The notes under the pieces were generated by a model, which did no database searches, was not told the origin of the DNA, and worked only from the letters and a program-made list of their open reading frames with translations. The position numbers were made by a program, and so were the translations under genes. This document shows, piece after piece, positions 1 to 5,589 of a stretch of 26,663 bases of DNA. Each line of letters opens with the position of its first letter. The stretch's first letter is position 1. The stretch comes from an uncultured Rhodobacterales bacterium (GTDB taxonomy: Bacteria; Pseudomonadota; Alphaproteobacteria; Rhodobacterales; Rhodobacteraceae). The stretch lies in NCBI GenBank assembly GCA_937901055.1, contig CALCGO010000203.1, positions 1 to 26,663 of the forward strand. The letters are read 5' to 3'.

Positions 1-67
1 CATCGTTACGGGCCGAGGCTATCCGCGCGTCTTCCTCCTTTCCTTCATAGTGTGCATCAATAGTCAT
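1..67 (-). CDS. Partial hypothetical protein, cut by the left edge
   Basis: An ATG at 67 on the minus strand opens a frame that runs out of the window after 22 codons (begins MTIDAHYEGKEEDARIAS). It is preceded at normal spacing by a strong Shine-Dalgarno GGAGGACACCCA. It continues the leftward operon, 34 bases after the upstream gene. The visible residues are charged and carry no recognisable motif. Too little is present to assign a function; the strong ribosome site and the operon context are the evidence that it is a real gene. Confidence 0.6.
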   Translation of the reverse strand, partial: MTIDAHYEGKEEDARIASARND

Positions 68-101
68 TGGGTGTCCTCCAGTGTGTTACGCTGAAACGTG
101 T

Positions 102-356
102 TCATATCTGCAATCCTTCAAGCTTGGCTCTATCGCGCGCAGCCTTCATCGTATCAGCTAGGCTGATTGCAAATTCTTTTGCTATGGTTAATCGGCTGGT
201 CATATCCCAAGCAAACTCTACCGTCATATCATCGCGGTGAAGAACTTCGATCAGGTTGATGGCGTTATATCTCATGCCGTAATGAAGGGCGTCCTCAAAG
301 GTTTCGTGAGGCTGGCCTTCTCGGCCTTCTTCATAGGTATAGAATAATGTTTTCAT
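102..356 (-). CDS. Hypothetical small phage protein (84 aa)
   Basis: A complete 84-residue frame with a good ribosome site (AGGAGAG, 8-9 bases before the ATG). The protein is mixed acidic and basic, with no signal peptide or membrane segment, and is predicted soluble and largely helical in its second half (TIAKEFAISLADTMKAARDR). It sits in the distal part of the leftward early operon, 13 bases after the previous gene. I do not recognise the family. Early-operon position suggests a takeover or accessory role, which is inference only. Confidence 0.7.
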   Translation of the reverse strand: MKTLFYTYEEGREGQPHETFEDALHYGMRYNAINLIEVLHRDDMTVEFAWDMTSRLTIAKEFAISLADTMKAARDRAKLEGLQI

Positions 357-369
357 GGTAGCTCTCCTT

Positions 370-723
370 TTATTGGTTAAGGTATGGGAAATCCTCTGGT
401 GTTAGAGGTGGCATGTTGGTTGGCTCTTGTTCTCTGCTCTTCTGTGCGCGTATGCGAAAGAAGTTCGAGCCTACCCTGTTGTTGTAGCGTCGTGCGTAGA
501 ATGGGCGGTGGTTGTTGTTCAGCTTAAAGGCTGACAGTCCGTCTTCGTTAGCTGTGTCAAAGTGCCAACGGATTAGTTCAAAGATTGCATTCACTGAGTA
601 GTGGCTAAACCCTATTGACATGCGCTGGTCTGCAAAGCTTTTGAACAGGGTCCATATCTCTGGGTTCTGCTTGTTGTATTCTTCGTAAGCTTTCTTTAAT
701 TCCTCGTGGCGAGATGTTGTCAT
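370..723 (-). CDS. Conserved phage protein of unknown function (117 aa)
   Basis: The 117-residue protein has the pattern FELIRW, then F-K-L-N-N-N, then F-Y-A-R-R-Y, then N-F-F-R-I-R (about residues 45-95). From memory this pattern recurs in a widespread family of uncharacterised phage and mobile-element proteins of 90-120 residues; its function is not known. It begins with a lysine/glutamate-rich helix and is soluble. The start at 723 is supported by GAGGA upstream. It follows the 65-residue gene by 7 bases, so the two are co-transcribed in the leftward operon. Confidence 0.75.
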   Translation of the reverse strand: MTTSRHEELKKAYEEYNKQNPEIWTLFKSFADQRMSIGFSHYSVNAIFELIRWHFDTANEDGLSAFKLNNNHRPFYARRYNNRVGSNFFRIRAQKSREQEPTNMPPLTPEDFPYLNQ

Positions 724-730
724 GATGTCC

Positions 731-928
731 TCAGTTCATTGTGGTTGCTTCTGTCTCAATTAAGAGCCTGTTGACATGTACTTCGTCCGTTAGCTCCTTG
801 GCTTTCGCTGCTGGGATTCCATACAGATCAAAGATCATGTGCAGTAAAGCCTGTATTTCTCCACTCGACATATCTTCTGGCATCTCATTAGCTATACTGG
901 TTACAATTTCTACTGTGTCATTTAGCAT
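731..928 (-). CDS. Hypothetical small protein (65 aa)
   Basis: A 65-residue acidic, helix-rich soluble protein. Its start (928) overlaps the end of the preceding winged-helix gene by 7 bases, and GAGGAG lies about 11 bases upstream inside that gene, so translation is probably coupled. There are no cysteines, signal sequence or membrane segment. I do not recognise the family. Coding is supported by the compact spacing on both sides (7-base overlap upstream, 7-base gap downstream). Confidence 0.65.
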   Translation of the reverse strand: MLNDTVEIVTSIANEMPEDMSSGEIQALLHMIFDLYGIPAAKAKELTDEVHVNRLLIETEATTMN

Positions 929-1203
929 GGTGCGTATACTCCTCTGCTTACACGCTTAATGATTTCCTTATCGATCAGTAGTGTGATTGTGTTGTGTATA
1001 GATTTACGACTGCCGCCTATAATTTCGTGCATGTCGTCAATAGTTTCGGCGCCATTGTTAATGGCTGAAACAACTAGATCTTGCTTTGGGGATGGGTGAA
1101 GCGGGTTTCTATAGCTAGCTGTATATCCATACAGCTTGTGAAACCTCTTCATATCTGTGTCGGCTTGCTGTTTAAGGTTCGCTCCGTATTCTTCTTCTGT
1201 CAT
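922..1203 (-). CDS. Winged-helix DNA-binding protein (93 aa)
   Basis: The 93-residue product has a C-terminal helix-turn-helix/wing pattern at about residues 52-92: a helix IDDMHEII, a recognition helix SRKSIHNTITLLIDKEII and a short beta wing ending R-G-V-Y-A-P. Similar small phage transcription factors end in this way. The frame stays open further upstream, but the ATG at 1203 is preferred: it has AGGAG at ideal spacing, and the upstream extension lies entirely inside the SSB-like gene and reads as low-complexity Arg/Thr/Pro sequence. It is probably a regulator of a phage or host promoter; its target is unknown. A stable hairpin (1229-1262) lies in the 91-base leader before it. Confidence 0.75.
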   Translation of the reverse strand: MTEEEYGANLKQQADTDMKRFHKLYGYTASYRNPLHPSPKQDLVVSAINNGAETIDDMHEIIGGSRKSIHNTITLLIDKEIIKRVSRGVYAPC

Positions 1204-1228
1204 GGTGGGTCTCCTGATGGTGGGAATA

Positions 1229-1262
1229 GGGGCCGGACAACTACATCTTGTTATCCAGCCCC
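1229..1262 (-). promoter_or_regulatory. 13-bp mRNA hairpin between the SSB-like and winged-helix genes
   Basis: In the leftward transcript 1262-1250 pairs with 1241-1229 over 13 positions around an 8-base loop. Two of the pairs are U-G, and these become C-A mismatches if the other strand is read. The helix is therefore complete only in the leftward RNA, matching the direction of the operon. No U run follows, so it is not an intrinsic terminator. A 3'-end-protecting or processing hairpin, or a protein-binding element controlling the winged-helix gene, are the likely roles (inference). Confidence 0.55.
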
Positions 1263-1294
1263 GACTACACCCACCACTGAGTGTTGCAAGGGTA

Positions 1295-1678
1295 TCAGAA
1301 TGGGATCTCGTCGTCAATTTTGGTGGTGTCTTCAGTGTTTTCTTTGTGTTGAACTTCACTAACTGACAACGACATGTAGTTTTTGCCGTTAGAATTTTTC
1401 TTCCAGCCAGCCACCTTGAGTTTCTTCTCATGGGCATGCTCTTCCAAGGGGCCAGAGAATTCAGGGGCTTTGTCATTGCCCTTCTTGTCGTTCTCAAACA
1501 GCACGCCAATCTTCTGATAAACTTGGATCAAGCGTGTGCCTGATGCTGTCTCGTCCTTAACAAGAATGATGCGCCCCTCCTTGCCCTCTATGTTTAGCTT
1601 GCCTTGCAGAATCATCTGCTGTGTGTCGAAGGGTTTGAATGCAGCCCCTCTGTTTGTGTCGTCATATTCTTCGCTCAT
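1295..1678 (-). CDS. SSB-like single-stranded DNA-binding protein (127 aa)
   Basis: A 127-residue protein with a basic, beta-rich core and a low-complexity acidic end terminating D-D-E-I-P-F at residues 122-127. This is the signature C-terminal tail by which bacterial and phage SSB proteins dock replication and repair partners. The core (for example K-L-N-I-E-G-K-E-G-R-I-I-L and K-L-K-V-A-G-W-K-K) is compatible with an OB fold, though clear SSB family identity cannot be proved by eye. The start at 1678 has AGGAGAT upstream. It lies just after the exonuclease and annealing-protein genes, the expected place for an SSB in a recombination/replication operon. Confidence 0.7.
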   Translation of the reverse strand: MSEEYDDTNRGAAFKPFDTQQMILQGKLNIEGKEGRIILVKDETASGTRLIQVYQKIGVLFENDKKGNDKAPEFSGPLEEHAHEKKLKVAGWKKNSNGKNYMSLSVSEVQHKENTEDTTKIDDEIPF

Positions 1679-1687
1679 GGCTATCTC

Positions 1688-1888
1688 CTATAGCTTTGCT
1701 GCTGCCTCAAGAGTGAGGTCTTTTATTAAACCGCCAATGCGCAATATCTCTATGCGCTCTATCGTATCCCAATGGGGGCCAGACTCAACAACATCGTCTA
1801 AGTCTAACATCTCATCAAGGTAGTGTGTGACATCTACCAAGCCAGCTGCCTCACTTCTGTAAAAGATCGTGGCCTTCCATCTTACCAA
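1688..1888 (-). CDS. Small conserved phage protein (66 aa)
   Basis: A 66-residue acidic protein whose pattern (Y-R-S-E, then V-D-V-T-H-Y-L-D-E, then V-V-E-S-G-P-H-W-D-T-I-E-R-I-E-I) resembles, from memory, a small phage protein often found beside recombination genes; the function is unknown. The start is a TTG at 1888 preceded by AAGGAAGG at good spacing; no in-frame ATG is available. It overlaps the annealing-protein gene by 7 bases, implying coupled translation. Soluble, with no membrane segment. Confidence 0.7.
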   Translation of the reverse strand: MVRWKATIFYRSEAAGLVDVTHYLDEMLDLDDVVESGPHWDTIERIEILRIGGLIKDLTLEAAAKL

Positions 1889-2343
1889 GGGTCACCGCCT
1901 TCCTTTCCGCTGTCTGAATCTGCCGTGTACTTGTTGCCATCTTGCTCGCCAAGAAATACATCAGCGTTAATACCAAGGTGAGACAGGGCTTTTGTCAGAC
2001 CATCAGTGGTTGCCATCTTCGGAGCATCCTCTGCTGTGCGGCCCTTGCTAGCGTCAAAGAACTTACGGGAGCCAGAGAATGGGCCGTACTCATTGCCTCT
2101 GCTCCCGTGCCATACGGTAACGTGGGACAGCAGTGCCATGTCGCCATTGGATAGCTGGATGTGCTCCATGTTAGCGTGCCATCCCCATCCATCACCAACG
2201 GGTCCGAAGATCTGCGTTGCCAATTTGATTTGATAGTGCGGGTCAATGGCTGTGAAGCTGCGCGATCCAAAGGATACCTTCTTTAGATACTTCGGGTCAG
2301 ACTTCTCGCCTTGTTCCCAGATGTGCAGGTTGTCAGTGGTCAT
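1882..2343 (-). CDS. Rad52-like single-strand annealing recombinase (SSAP), probable
   Basis: A 153-residue protein. Residues about 108-137 (K-M-A-T-T-D-G-L-T-K-A-L-S-H-L-G-I-N-A-D-V-F-L-G) match the pattern T-x-A/G-x-x-K-A-L-x-x-L-G-x-x-A-D-V-x-x-G found in phage proteins assigned to the Rad52/22-type single-strand annealing group. A preceding section with F-G-P-V-G-D-G-W-G-W resembles the GWGW/GW beta region of those proteins. Directly upstream is a lambda-exonuclease-type nuclease and downstream an SSB-like gene, the classical partners of such a recombinase. The role would be annealing complementary single strands during phage recombination or repair. Start 2343 has AAGGAG. The family call is from pattern and context and should be confirmed by profile search. 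Confidence 0.65.
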   Translation of the reverse strand: MTTDNLHIWEQGEKSDPKYLKKVSFGSRSFTAIDPHYQIKLATQIFGPVGDGWGWHANMEHIQLSNGDMALLSHVTVWHGSRGNEYGPFSGSRKFFDASKGRTAEDAPKMATTDGLTKALSHLGINADVFLGEQDGNKYTADSDSGKEGGDPW

Positions 2344-2344
2344 G

Positions 2345-3124
2345 TCATTCTCCTTTCGGGATTGTAATACGAAGGGTGTTGTTCTTAGCCCTTTTGATTG
2401 TCAGGATCGGTGAGTAAACTTCACGCTCGTTGTCGGCCACCATTTCCTTCAAGCTTTTCTTTGCAGCCTCGAAGGACTTAACGTATGGCTGAGCCTCAAT
2501 GTAATCGTTAGCTGCGTTAATGAAGGCGTTGTCTGTGCTTGCATCACGTCGAACCATTTGATCTACAGGTATGTGGTCAATCTTTGTTGGCTGTGGCGTG
2601 CTGTCTGCTGGTTCGTGATCGTCGATAACTGTCTGCCAAAACTCTGCAATCATATCCATCATTGCATCGAAGTAACTCGTGTCGAAGGAAACATAAGCTG
2701 ACTCCCACTTCCAGTTACCAAAGATCACCGACATGTAGCAGCCACCAAGACCAGCCAAGTGCATGTATAGCTGGATCTGCGGCATGTAGTATTCAATCTG
2801 TTTGTCCATGTTTGTCATGCTGTTGGTATGCTTGCACTCAATCAGTGCAACGGAGCCAGCAACCTCGCCATCAATTGTGCCCTTGATAGGCACGCCCCGT
2901 ATCGTTTTCTTAAACTCCACTTGCTTGTTAATAATCTCCTTGTCCCATTCAACTTCGAACCAGCTGATGTTAAAGTCCTCTGTCAGTATGCCAAGCTGAA
3001 CAGGTAGCACACGAGACAGATCCTCCGGTTCTTTGCGCCCTGTCTTCACATGCCATAGCTCATTCCATTTGCCCTGCATGATCTTGACTGCATCAGAGCC
3101 TCCGATAAATCCTTTACGTTCCAT
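2345..3124 (-). CDS. YqaJ / lambda-exonuclease-family recombination nuclease
   Basis: A 259-residue protein with the expected motif order of the YqaJ-type PD-(D/E)xK exonucleases: GGSDA at residues 8-12, a helix with acidic residue L-G-I-L-T-E (44-49), D85 in G-T-I-D-G, the E-x-K motif at 96-98 (I-E-C-K-H), and a following Q-I-Q-L-Y-M-H helix (116-122). These provide the metal ligands and catalytic lysine, so it should be active. It would resect double-stranded ends 5' to 3', leaving a strand for the annealing protein encoded 1 base downstream. Length is normal for the family (about 200-320). The start at 3124 has AGGAGG immediately upstream. Confidence 0.85.
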   Translation of the reverse strand: MERKGFIGGSDAVKIMQGKWNELWHVKTGRKEPEDLSRVLPVQLGILTEDFNISWFEVEWDKEIINKQVEFKKTIRGVPIKGTIDGEVAGSVALIECKHTNSMTNMDKQIEYYMPQIQLYMHLAGLGGCYMSVIFGNWKWESAYVSFDTSYFDAMMDMIAEFWQTVIDDHEPADSTPQPTKIDHIPVDQMVRRDASTDNAFINAANDYIEAQPYVKSFEAAKKSLKEMVADNEREVYSPILTIKRAKNNTLRITIPKGE

Positions 3125-3133
3125 GATATCCTC

Positions 3134-3712
3134 CTAATAATCTATCTCTTGCAGCTTTGTTGCTTGAGCAAGAGCGTGACGGTGATTGTCTTTTAGTTTG
3201 TTAATGTGAATGGCTGTGTGTTCTTCTCCATATGCCTCGTCCAACTTAGCTGTGTATGCTTCACGGTAAGCATCAAGATCAGCTTCCTCTACGTCTGTCT
3301 CCATTAACAGCTTGGTTGCTAGTGATCCCCATAAGTAGCCATCACCTACAGCTTCGCCGTTTAGTATGCGCTTTGCTGTGTTTTGTATGGGATTAAATGG
3401 TTCGTGTTCAGTTGGGTTGGGTATGTGTGCTTGCTTGCCAGCTGCATATGCTGCTTCAACAAACGTACGGATGATAGGCCATGATCTGCTGCGGTGGTTA
3501 GCTCGCAGGTTTTTATCTAGCTTATCAGCGAAGAGTTTGAATTGTTCGTTTGATTTTATGTTTGGCATGGCCGAGTTAATGTCGAGAACAATTAAGTTCA
3601 TCTCTTTTCTCAGCGTCTCATTGTCTATTCCTTGTGGTGGGGTATAGCGTTTGAGAATTTCCATTAGCCATTCACCTATCAAACGAACACGAGTGTCGTA
3701 TCCGTAATTCAT
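3134..3712 (-). CDS. Unknown protein in the replication module (192 aa)
   Basis: A 192-residue soluble, mostly helical protein. A central segment N-H-R-S-R-S-W-P followed by a helix F-V-E-A-A-Y-A-A (about residues 74-92) stands out and looks like a conserved core; the C-terminal third is acidic and helical. It lies between the O-like loader domain gene and the exonuclease gene, so a replication-associated function such as primosome or loader partner is plausible but not shown by any motif I can name. Its ribosome site (TAGGTA) is weak, suggesting coupling to the upstream gene, which ends 8 bases before it. Confidence 0.7.
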   Translation of the reverse strand: MNYGYDTRVRLIGEWLMEILKRYTPPQGIDNETLRKEMNLIVLDINSAMPNIKSNEQFKLFADKLDKNLRANHRSRSWPIIRTFVEAAYAAGKQAHIPNPTEHEPFNPIQNTAKRILNGEAVGDGYLWGSLATKLLMETDVEEADLDAYREAYTAKLDEAYGEEHTAIHINKLKDNHRHALAQATKLQEIDY

Positions 3713-3720
3713 GTGAGTAC

Positions 3721-4092
3721 CTATTCGTCAGGGAGTGAGAGGATATTATTATCCCAACCAACGATGTCATTCAGTATGTCTGTTGTGGTCGGGCTTCTAT
3801 AAGCAGAGAGATCGTCGTCCCATCTCTCTCCGTTTAACCATGTGCTTGGATGCGGTATGTATTGTGGGTCCGTACCCTTCATGATGTGTGCAAACTCTTC
3901 GGCTGCTTGTATTATAATCGAGAGGTCTTCAATCTTTGAGGCAGAGAGGAATGCTTTACGTGCGTATCCTTTGCCTATCCGTCTTGGGTATATCTGCCAG
4001 AATTGATTGAAAGAATTTAGTAGTGATTCGCTGTAGCCATTGATCTTGCGTGGTGAGCGTAGGGCAATAACATTACTGTTATCCAGTGTCAT
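3721..4092 (-). CDS. Replication initiation O-like / helicase-loader domain protein (123 aa)
   Basis: The 123-residue product contains F-W-Q-I-Y-P-R-R-I-G-K-G-Y-A-R-K-A-F (about residues 34-51) and I-P-H-P-S-T-W-L-N-G-E-R-W-D-D-D (about 81-96). This FWxxYPR...K...A...PHPxTWLNxxRW pattern is typical of the C-terminal part of phage replication O-type and helicase-loader proteins. Here it stands almost alone, with a short N-terminal tail instead of a DNA-binding domain. The ATG at 4092 is chosen because GGAGG is ideally placed; the frame extends upstream to a GTG at 4188, but those 32 codons read as an AT-rich promoter/operator. It starts the replication/recombination gene block. Confidence 0.75.
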   Translation of the reverse strand: MTLDNSNVIALRSPRKINGYSESLLNSFNQFWQIYPRRIGKGYARKAFLSASKIEDLSIIIQAAEEFAHIMKGTDPQYIPHPSTWLNGERWDDDLSAYRSPTTTDILNDIVGWDNNILSLPDE

Positions 4093-4126
4093 GGTGTCCT
4101 CCGTGGTGTGAGTGTGCCTTATATAC

Positions 4127-4140
4127 AAGCATAAATGCTT
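4127..4140. promoter_or_regulatory. 14-bp palindrome AAGCATAAATGCTT, possible operator
   Basis: The arms AAGCAT and ATGCTT flank a 2-base centre, with AT-rich sequence (TATA on both sides) extending the symmetry. It lies 35 bases upstream of the O-like gene. On the minus strand TTTATA and TATATA with 16-base spacing give a weak possible promoter that abuts the palindrome. A site of this type would suit one of the XRE/HTH proteins encoded just upstream, but the match is not known. Confidence 0.4.
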
Positions 4141-4155
4141 ATATAAATCAACGCA

Positions 4156-4184
4156 TTGACATATAAAGTGATTGAGTCTACAGT
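4156..4184 (+). promoter_or_regulatory. Candidate sigma70 promoter facing against the operon
   Basis: The plus strand has a perfect -35 TTGACA (4156-4161), a 17-base spacer and a -10 TACAGT (4179-4184, 4 of 6 to consensus). It points rightward, opposite to the surrounding genes, and is followed within 60 bases by an intrinsic terminator in the same direction. Confidence 0.45.
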
Positions 4185-4190
4185 TCACAC

Positions 4191-4240
4191 ATAAGCAATA
4201 GCCTCCCTAAACTTAGCCGTTTTCTAGCGGCTATTTTTTT
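4191..4240 (+). ncRNA. Candidate ~50-nt counter-transcript / small RNA
   Basis: Predicted from a rightward promoter (4156-4184) and a rightward intrinsic terminator (4214-4240) with no open reading frame between. The RNA would be about 50 nt: a single-stranded 5' part containing GCCTCCCT, complementary to Shine-Dalgarno sequences, then the terminator hairpin. It is antisense to the leader of the O-like gene. An antisense regulator of the leftward mRNA is the obvious hypothesis; chance co-occurrence is possible because the -10 is imperfect. Confidence 0.35.
4214..4240 (+). terminator. Rho-independent terminator, rightward
   Basis: TAGCCG (4214-4219), an 8-base loop and CGGCTA (4228-4233) are followed at once by seven T residues (4234-4240). 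Read leftward, the hairpin is followed by AGTTTAGG and would not terminate. The T run overlaps the stop codon of the leftward nuclease-like gene. Confidence 0.65.
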
Positions 4241-4592
4241 ATGTGAATGGTGGACCTATTTCCTGCTCGCTGTCCGGCAGCACCAAGAGAACTCTTGGTG
4301 TCCACCCTGTAGACTTCAGTTTCCTCCATCCATGCACATAGATATCAAAGCCCGAATCCAGTGCGATGTAGGATTTCTCTATCGTTCTTATCTTCTTCAC
4401 CCGTGCAGACACATTGGATCCAGATGTTATTTGTATTAAGCGGGGTGTATGATTGGGCTTCATAGCAAGGACATCAGCAAAGCCAAAGAGATCCTGTCGT
4501 ATCTTGGCGAAGTGATTCCAGTGTTCGGTAATAGCGCAGGTCCAGCCATCAGAACGCAAAAGGGTCAGGCTTCTCTGTGTCGGGCTTACCAT
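4239..4592 (-). CDS. Nuclease-fold-like conserved phage protein (117 aa)
   Basis: A 117-residue protein with P-T-Q-R-S-L-x-L-L-R at the N terminus, H-F-A-K-I-R-Q-D-L-F-G-F-A-D-V-L-A (about residues 27-43), then L-I-Q-I-T-S (about 51-56), N-V-S-A-R-V-K-K-I and a final I-Y-V-H-G-W. From memory this is a common phage protein whose layout resembles PD-(D/E)xK resolvase-like nucleases: the D-L-F-G-x-x-D helix/strand, then a strand that should hold E-x-K. Here that strand reads Q-I-T, so the usual acid and lysine are not in the normal place, and activity is uncertain. Start 4592 (ATG, GAGGA upstream) lies inside the end of the zinc-protein gene. Confidence 0.65.
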   Translation of the reverse strand: MVSPTQRSLTLLRSDGWTCAITEHWNHFAKIRQDLFGFADVLAMKPNHTPRLIQITSGSNVSARVKKIRTIEKSYIALDSGFDIYVHGWRKLKSTGWTPRVLLVLPDSEQEIGPPFT

Positions 4593-4770
4593 TGTTGTCG
4601 TCCTCTATTGGCTGCCAGTTATCTGCATGATAGCAATCAAGGCAGAGAAGAACGTGCTTTGGTGGCATGATGTCGATCAGTATCGTCACGAACAAGTCTG
4701 TTTCTTTCAAGCAGACTTCGCAAGTCGCGCTGGATTTCTTTAGCATTCGTCGGGCGGATTTCGACTTCAC
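4549..4770 (-). CDS. Small CxxC zinc-ribbon-like protein (73 aa)
   Basis: A 73-residue basic protein with two cysteine pairs, C-E-V-C (residues 17-20) and C-L-D-C (43-46), spaced as in a small zinc ribbon, plus a charged Pro/Asp-rich tail. The start is a GTG at 4770 with GGAGG nine bases upstream; that ribosome site lies inside the XRE gene. The gene overlaps the 3' end of the XRE gene by 134 bases in another frame and the next gene by 44 bases. A DNA- or protein-binding role is likely from the zinc pairs; no specific function can be named. Confidence 0.6.
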   Translation of the reverse strand: MKSKSARRMLKKSSATCEVCLKETDLFVTILIDIMPPKHVLLCLDCYHADNWQPIEDDNNGKPDTEKPDPFAF

Positions 4771-4990
4771 AATTCAGTGCCTCCATCCAGCATGATAAAA
4801 GATATGCGCTTGGTACGCGCTTGTATTGTTCCCACTTATGAACAAGAGAGTCGGCACATCCTATGCGCCAAGCAAGTTCGTCTTGGGAAAAGCCTAGTTG
4901 ATGCCGCCGGATTACAAGAGAGTTAATTATCTTCTTGTAAAGATCTGGGATAACCACGCTTTCTTTGTAGTGTTTGAACTGGTGGCTCAA
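4637..4990 (-). CDS. XRE-family helix-turn-helix regulator (117 aa)
   Basis: A helix-turn-helix of the Cro/CI (XRE) type spans about residues 25-72: R-R-H-Q-L-G-F-S-Q-D-E-L-A-W-R-I-G-C-A-D-S-L-V, then H-K-W-E-Q-Y-K-R-V-P. The FSQxELAxxIG and SLVHKWE blocks are the scaffold and recognition helices. The start is a TTG at 4990, supported by AAGGA about 14 bases upstream; no in-frame ATG precedes the conserved part. The last 45 codons overlap the zinc-protein gene, and the protein could be functional without that tail. No repressor dimer or protease domain is visible, so it is more Cro-like than CI-like. Confidence 0.7.
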   Translation of the reverse strand: MSHQFKHYKESVVIPDLYKKIINSLVIRRHQLGFSQDELAWRIGCADSLVHKWEQYKRVPSAYLLSCWMEALNCEVEIRPTNAKEIQRDLRSLLERNRLVRDDTDRHHATKARSSLP

Positions 4991-5225
4991 GTTTCCGCTT
5001 CCTTCTCTTGTCTGGCTTCCATTGTCTCATAAGATCCAGCTGTTTGTTTACCTTGGCTGCTGTTTCAAACTGTAGATCAGCACCATGATAAGCTCGATAG
5101 TATGTGGAGCGTGATGTCCCCGTTTCAGCAAACGCTTGAAGCAGGGATATCTTTCTTCGTGTTGCCTTGTCTTGCAACAGTTGCATGTAAGATTTCATAC
5201 AATCATGTTGCATATGTGGGGCCAT
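4923..5225 (-). CDS. Small HTH-type DNA-binding protein (100 aa)
   Basis: Residues about 14-60 form a helix-turn-helix pattern: L-L-Q-D-K-A-T-R-R-K-I-S-L-L-Q-A-F, then T-G-T-S-R-S-T-Y-Y-R-A-Y-H-G recognition segment, then F-E-T-A-A-K-V-N-K-Q-L. The C-terminal third is very basic (K-P-D-K-R-R-K-R-K). The first possible start, ATG 5225, shares one base with the stop of the upstream gene (TGATG), implying reinitiation; an internal ATG at 5198 is an alternative without a good ribosome site. It overlaps the XRE gene by 68 bases. Probably a transcription regulator of the phage. Confidence 0.6.
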   Translation of the reverse strand: MAPHMQHDCMKSYMQLLQDKATRRKISLLQAFAETGTSRSTYYRAYHGADLQFETAAKVNKQLDLMRQWKPDKRRKRKLEPPVQTLQRKRGYPRSLQEDN

Positions 5226-5428
5226 CAGTCAATCAGATGCGTATCTTCCCAAGCCTTCCAAGCCCTGCGCTTGAACTTCTTTTGATCAAACGCAGGGTTA
5301 TTGGTAGCTAAGACTGCTGCCACCTCGTCAATGTGGGTGGGCCACATTAACGCAGTGCCAACAGCCTCGGCTACAAAGGTATGGATGTACTGATCATCGT
5401 AGATTAGTTGCTTCCCTTGGCTAATCAT
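5225..5428 (-). CDS. Hypothetical small protein (67 aa)
   Basis: A 67-residue soluble protein with a helical N-terminal part and a basic segment Q-K-K-F-K-R-R-A-W-K-A-W (about 48-59). GAGGAGGG lies upstream of the ATG at 5428, within the end of the preceding small gene, whose stop it overlaps by one base (TGATG). Its own stop overlaps the next start in the same way. I do not recognise the family; coupling at both ends supports coding. Confidence 0.65.
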   Translation of the reverse strand: MISQGKQLIYDDQYIHTFVAEAVGTALMWPTHIDEVAAVLATNNPAFDQKKFKRRAWKAWEDTHLID

Positions 5429-5589
5429 CAGTGGCCCTCCTCTATTAGCTGGTTAACAAGATCGAGTGCTTTCTTTGCAGCTTCAGCTGCCATGTCGCCC
5501 CGACCTGTAACGGACATCATCCAAGAGAACTCCATCTGAAACTTAAGGCGTTCAGCTGTTGTCTTCCCTGCCCTTGCTTCTTCATCCAC
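5428..5589 (-). CDS. Hypothetical 53-aa protein, GTG start
   Basis: A 53-codon frame starts at GTG 5589, eight bases inside the end of the DUF932-type gene, with GGGAGG upstream. Its TGA stop overlaps the next ATG by one base. The product (begins VDEEARAGKTTAERLKFQ, ends VNQLIEEGH) is an amphipathic, helix-forming chain with a Met-rich middle. The gap it fills would otherwise be 150 bases in a tightly packed operon. Function is unknown. Confidence 0.6.
   Translation of the reverse strand: MDEEARAGKTTAERLKFQMEFSWMMSVTGRGDMAAEAAKKALDLVNQLIEEGH

Noticed and set aside
922..1509. Longer reading frame upstream of the winged-helix gene
   Set aside because: The extra 102 codons lie over the SSB-like gene and give a low-complexity Arg/Thr/Pro sequence; the ATG at 1203 has the ribosome site.
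4093..4188. N-terminal extension of the O-like gene from GTG 4188
   Set aside because: The stretch is AT-rich, holds a palindrome and promoter-like words, and the ATG at 4092 has an ideal GGAGG.
4178..4210. Four-codon leader peptide (ATG TGT GAA CTG stop) behind AGGGAGG on the minus strand
   Set aside because: The ribosome site is good, but four codons cannot be supported as a gene without other evidence; the same bases form the CCTCCCT part of the candidate counter-transcript.
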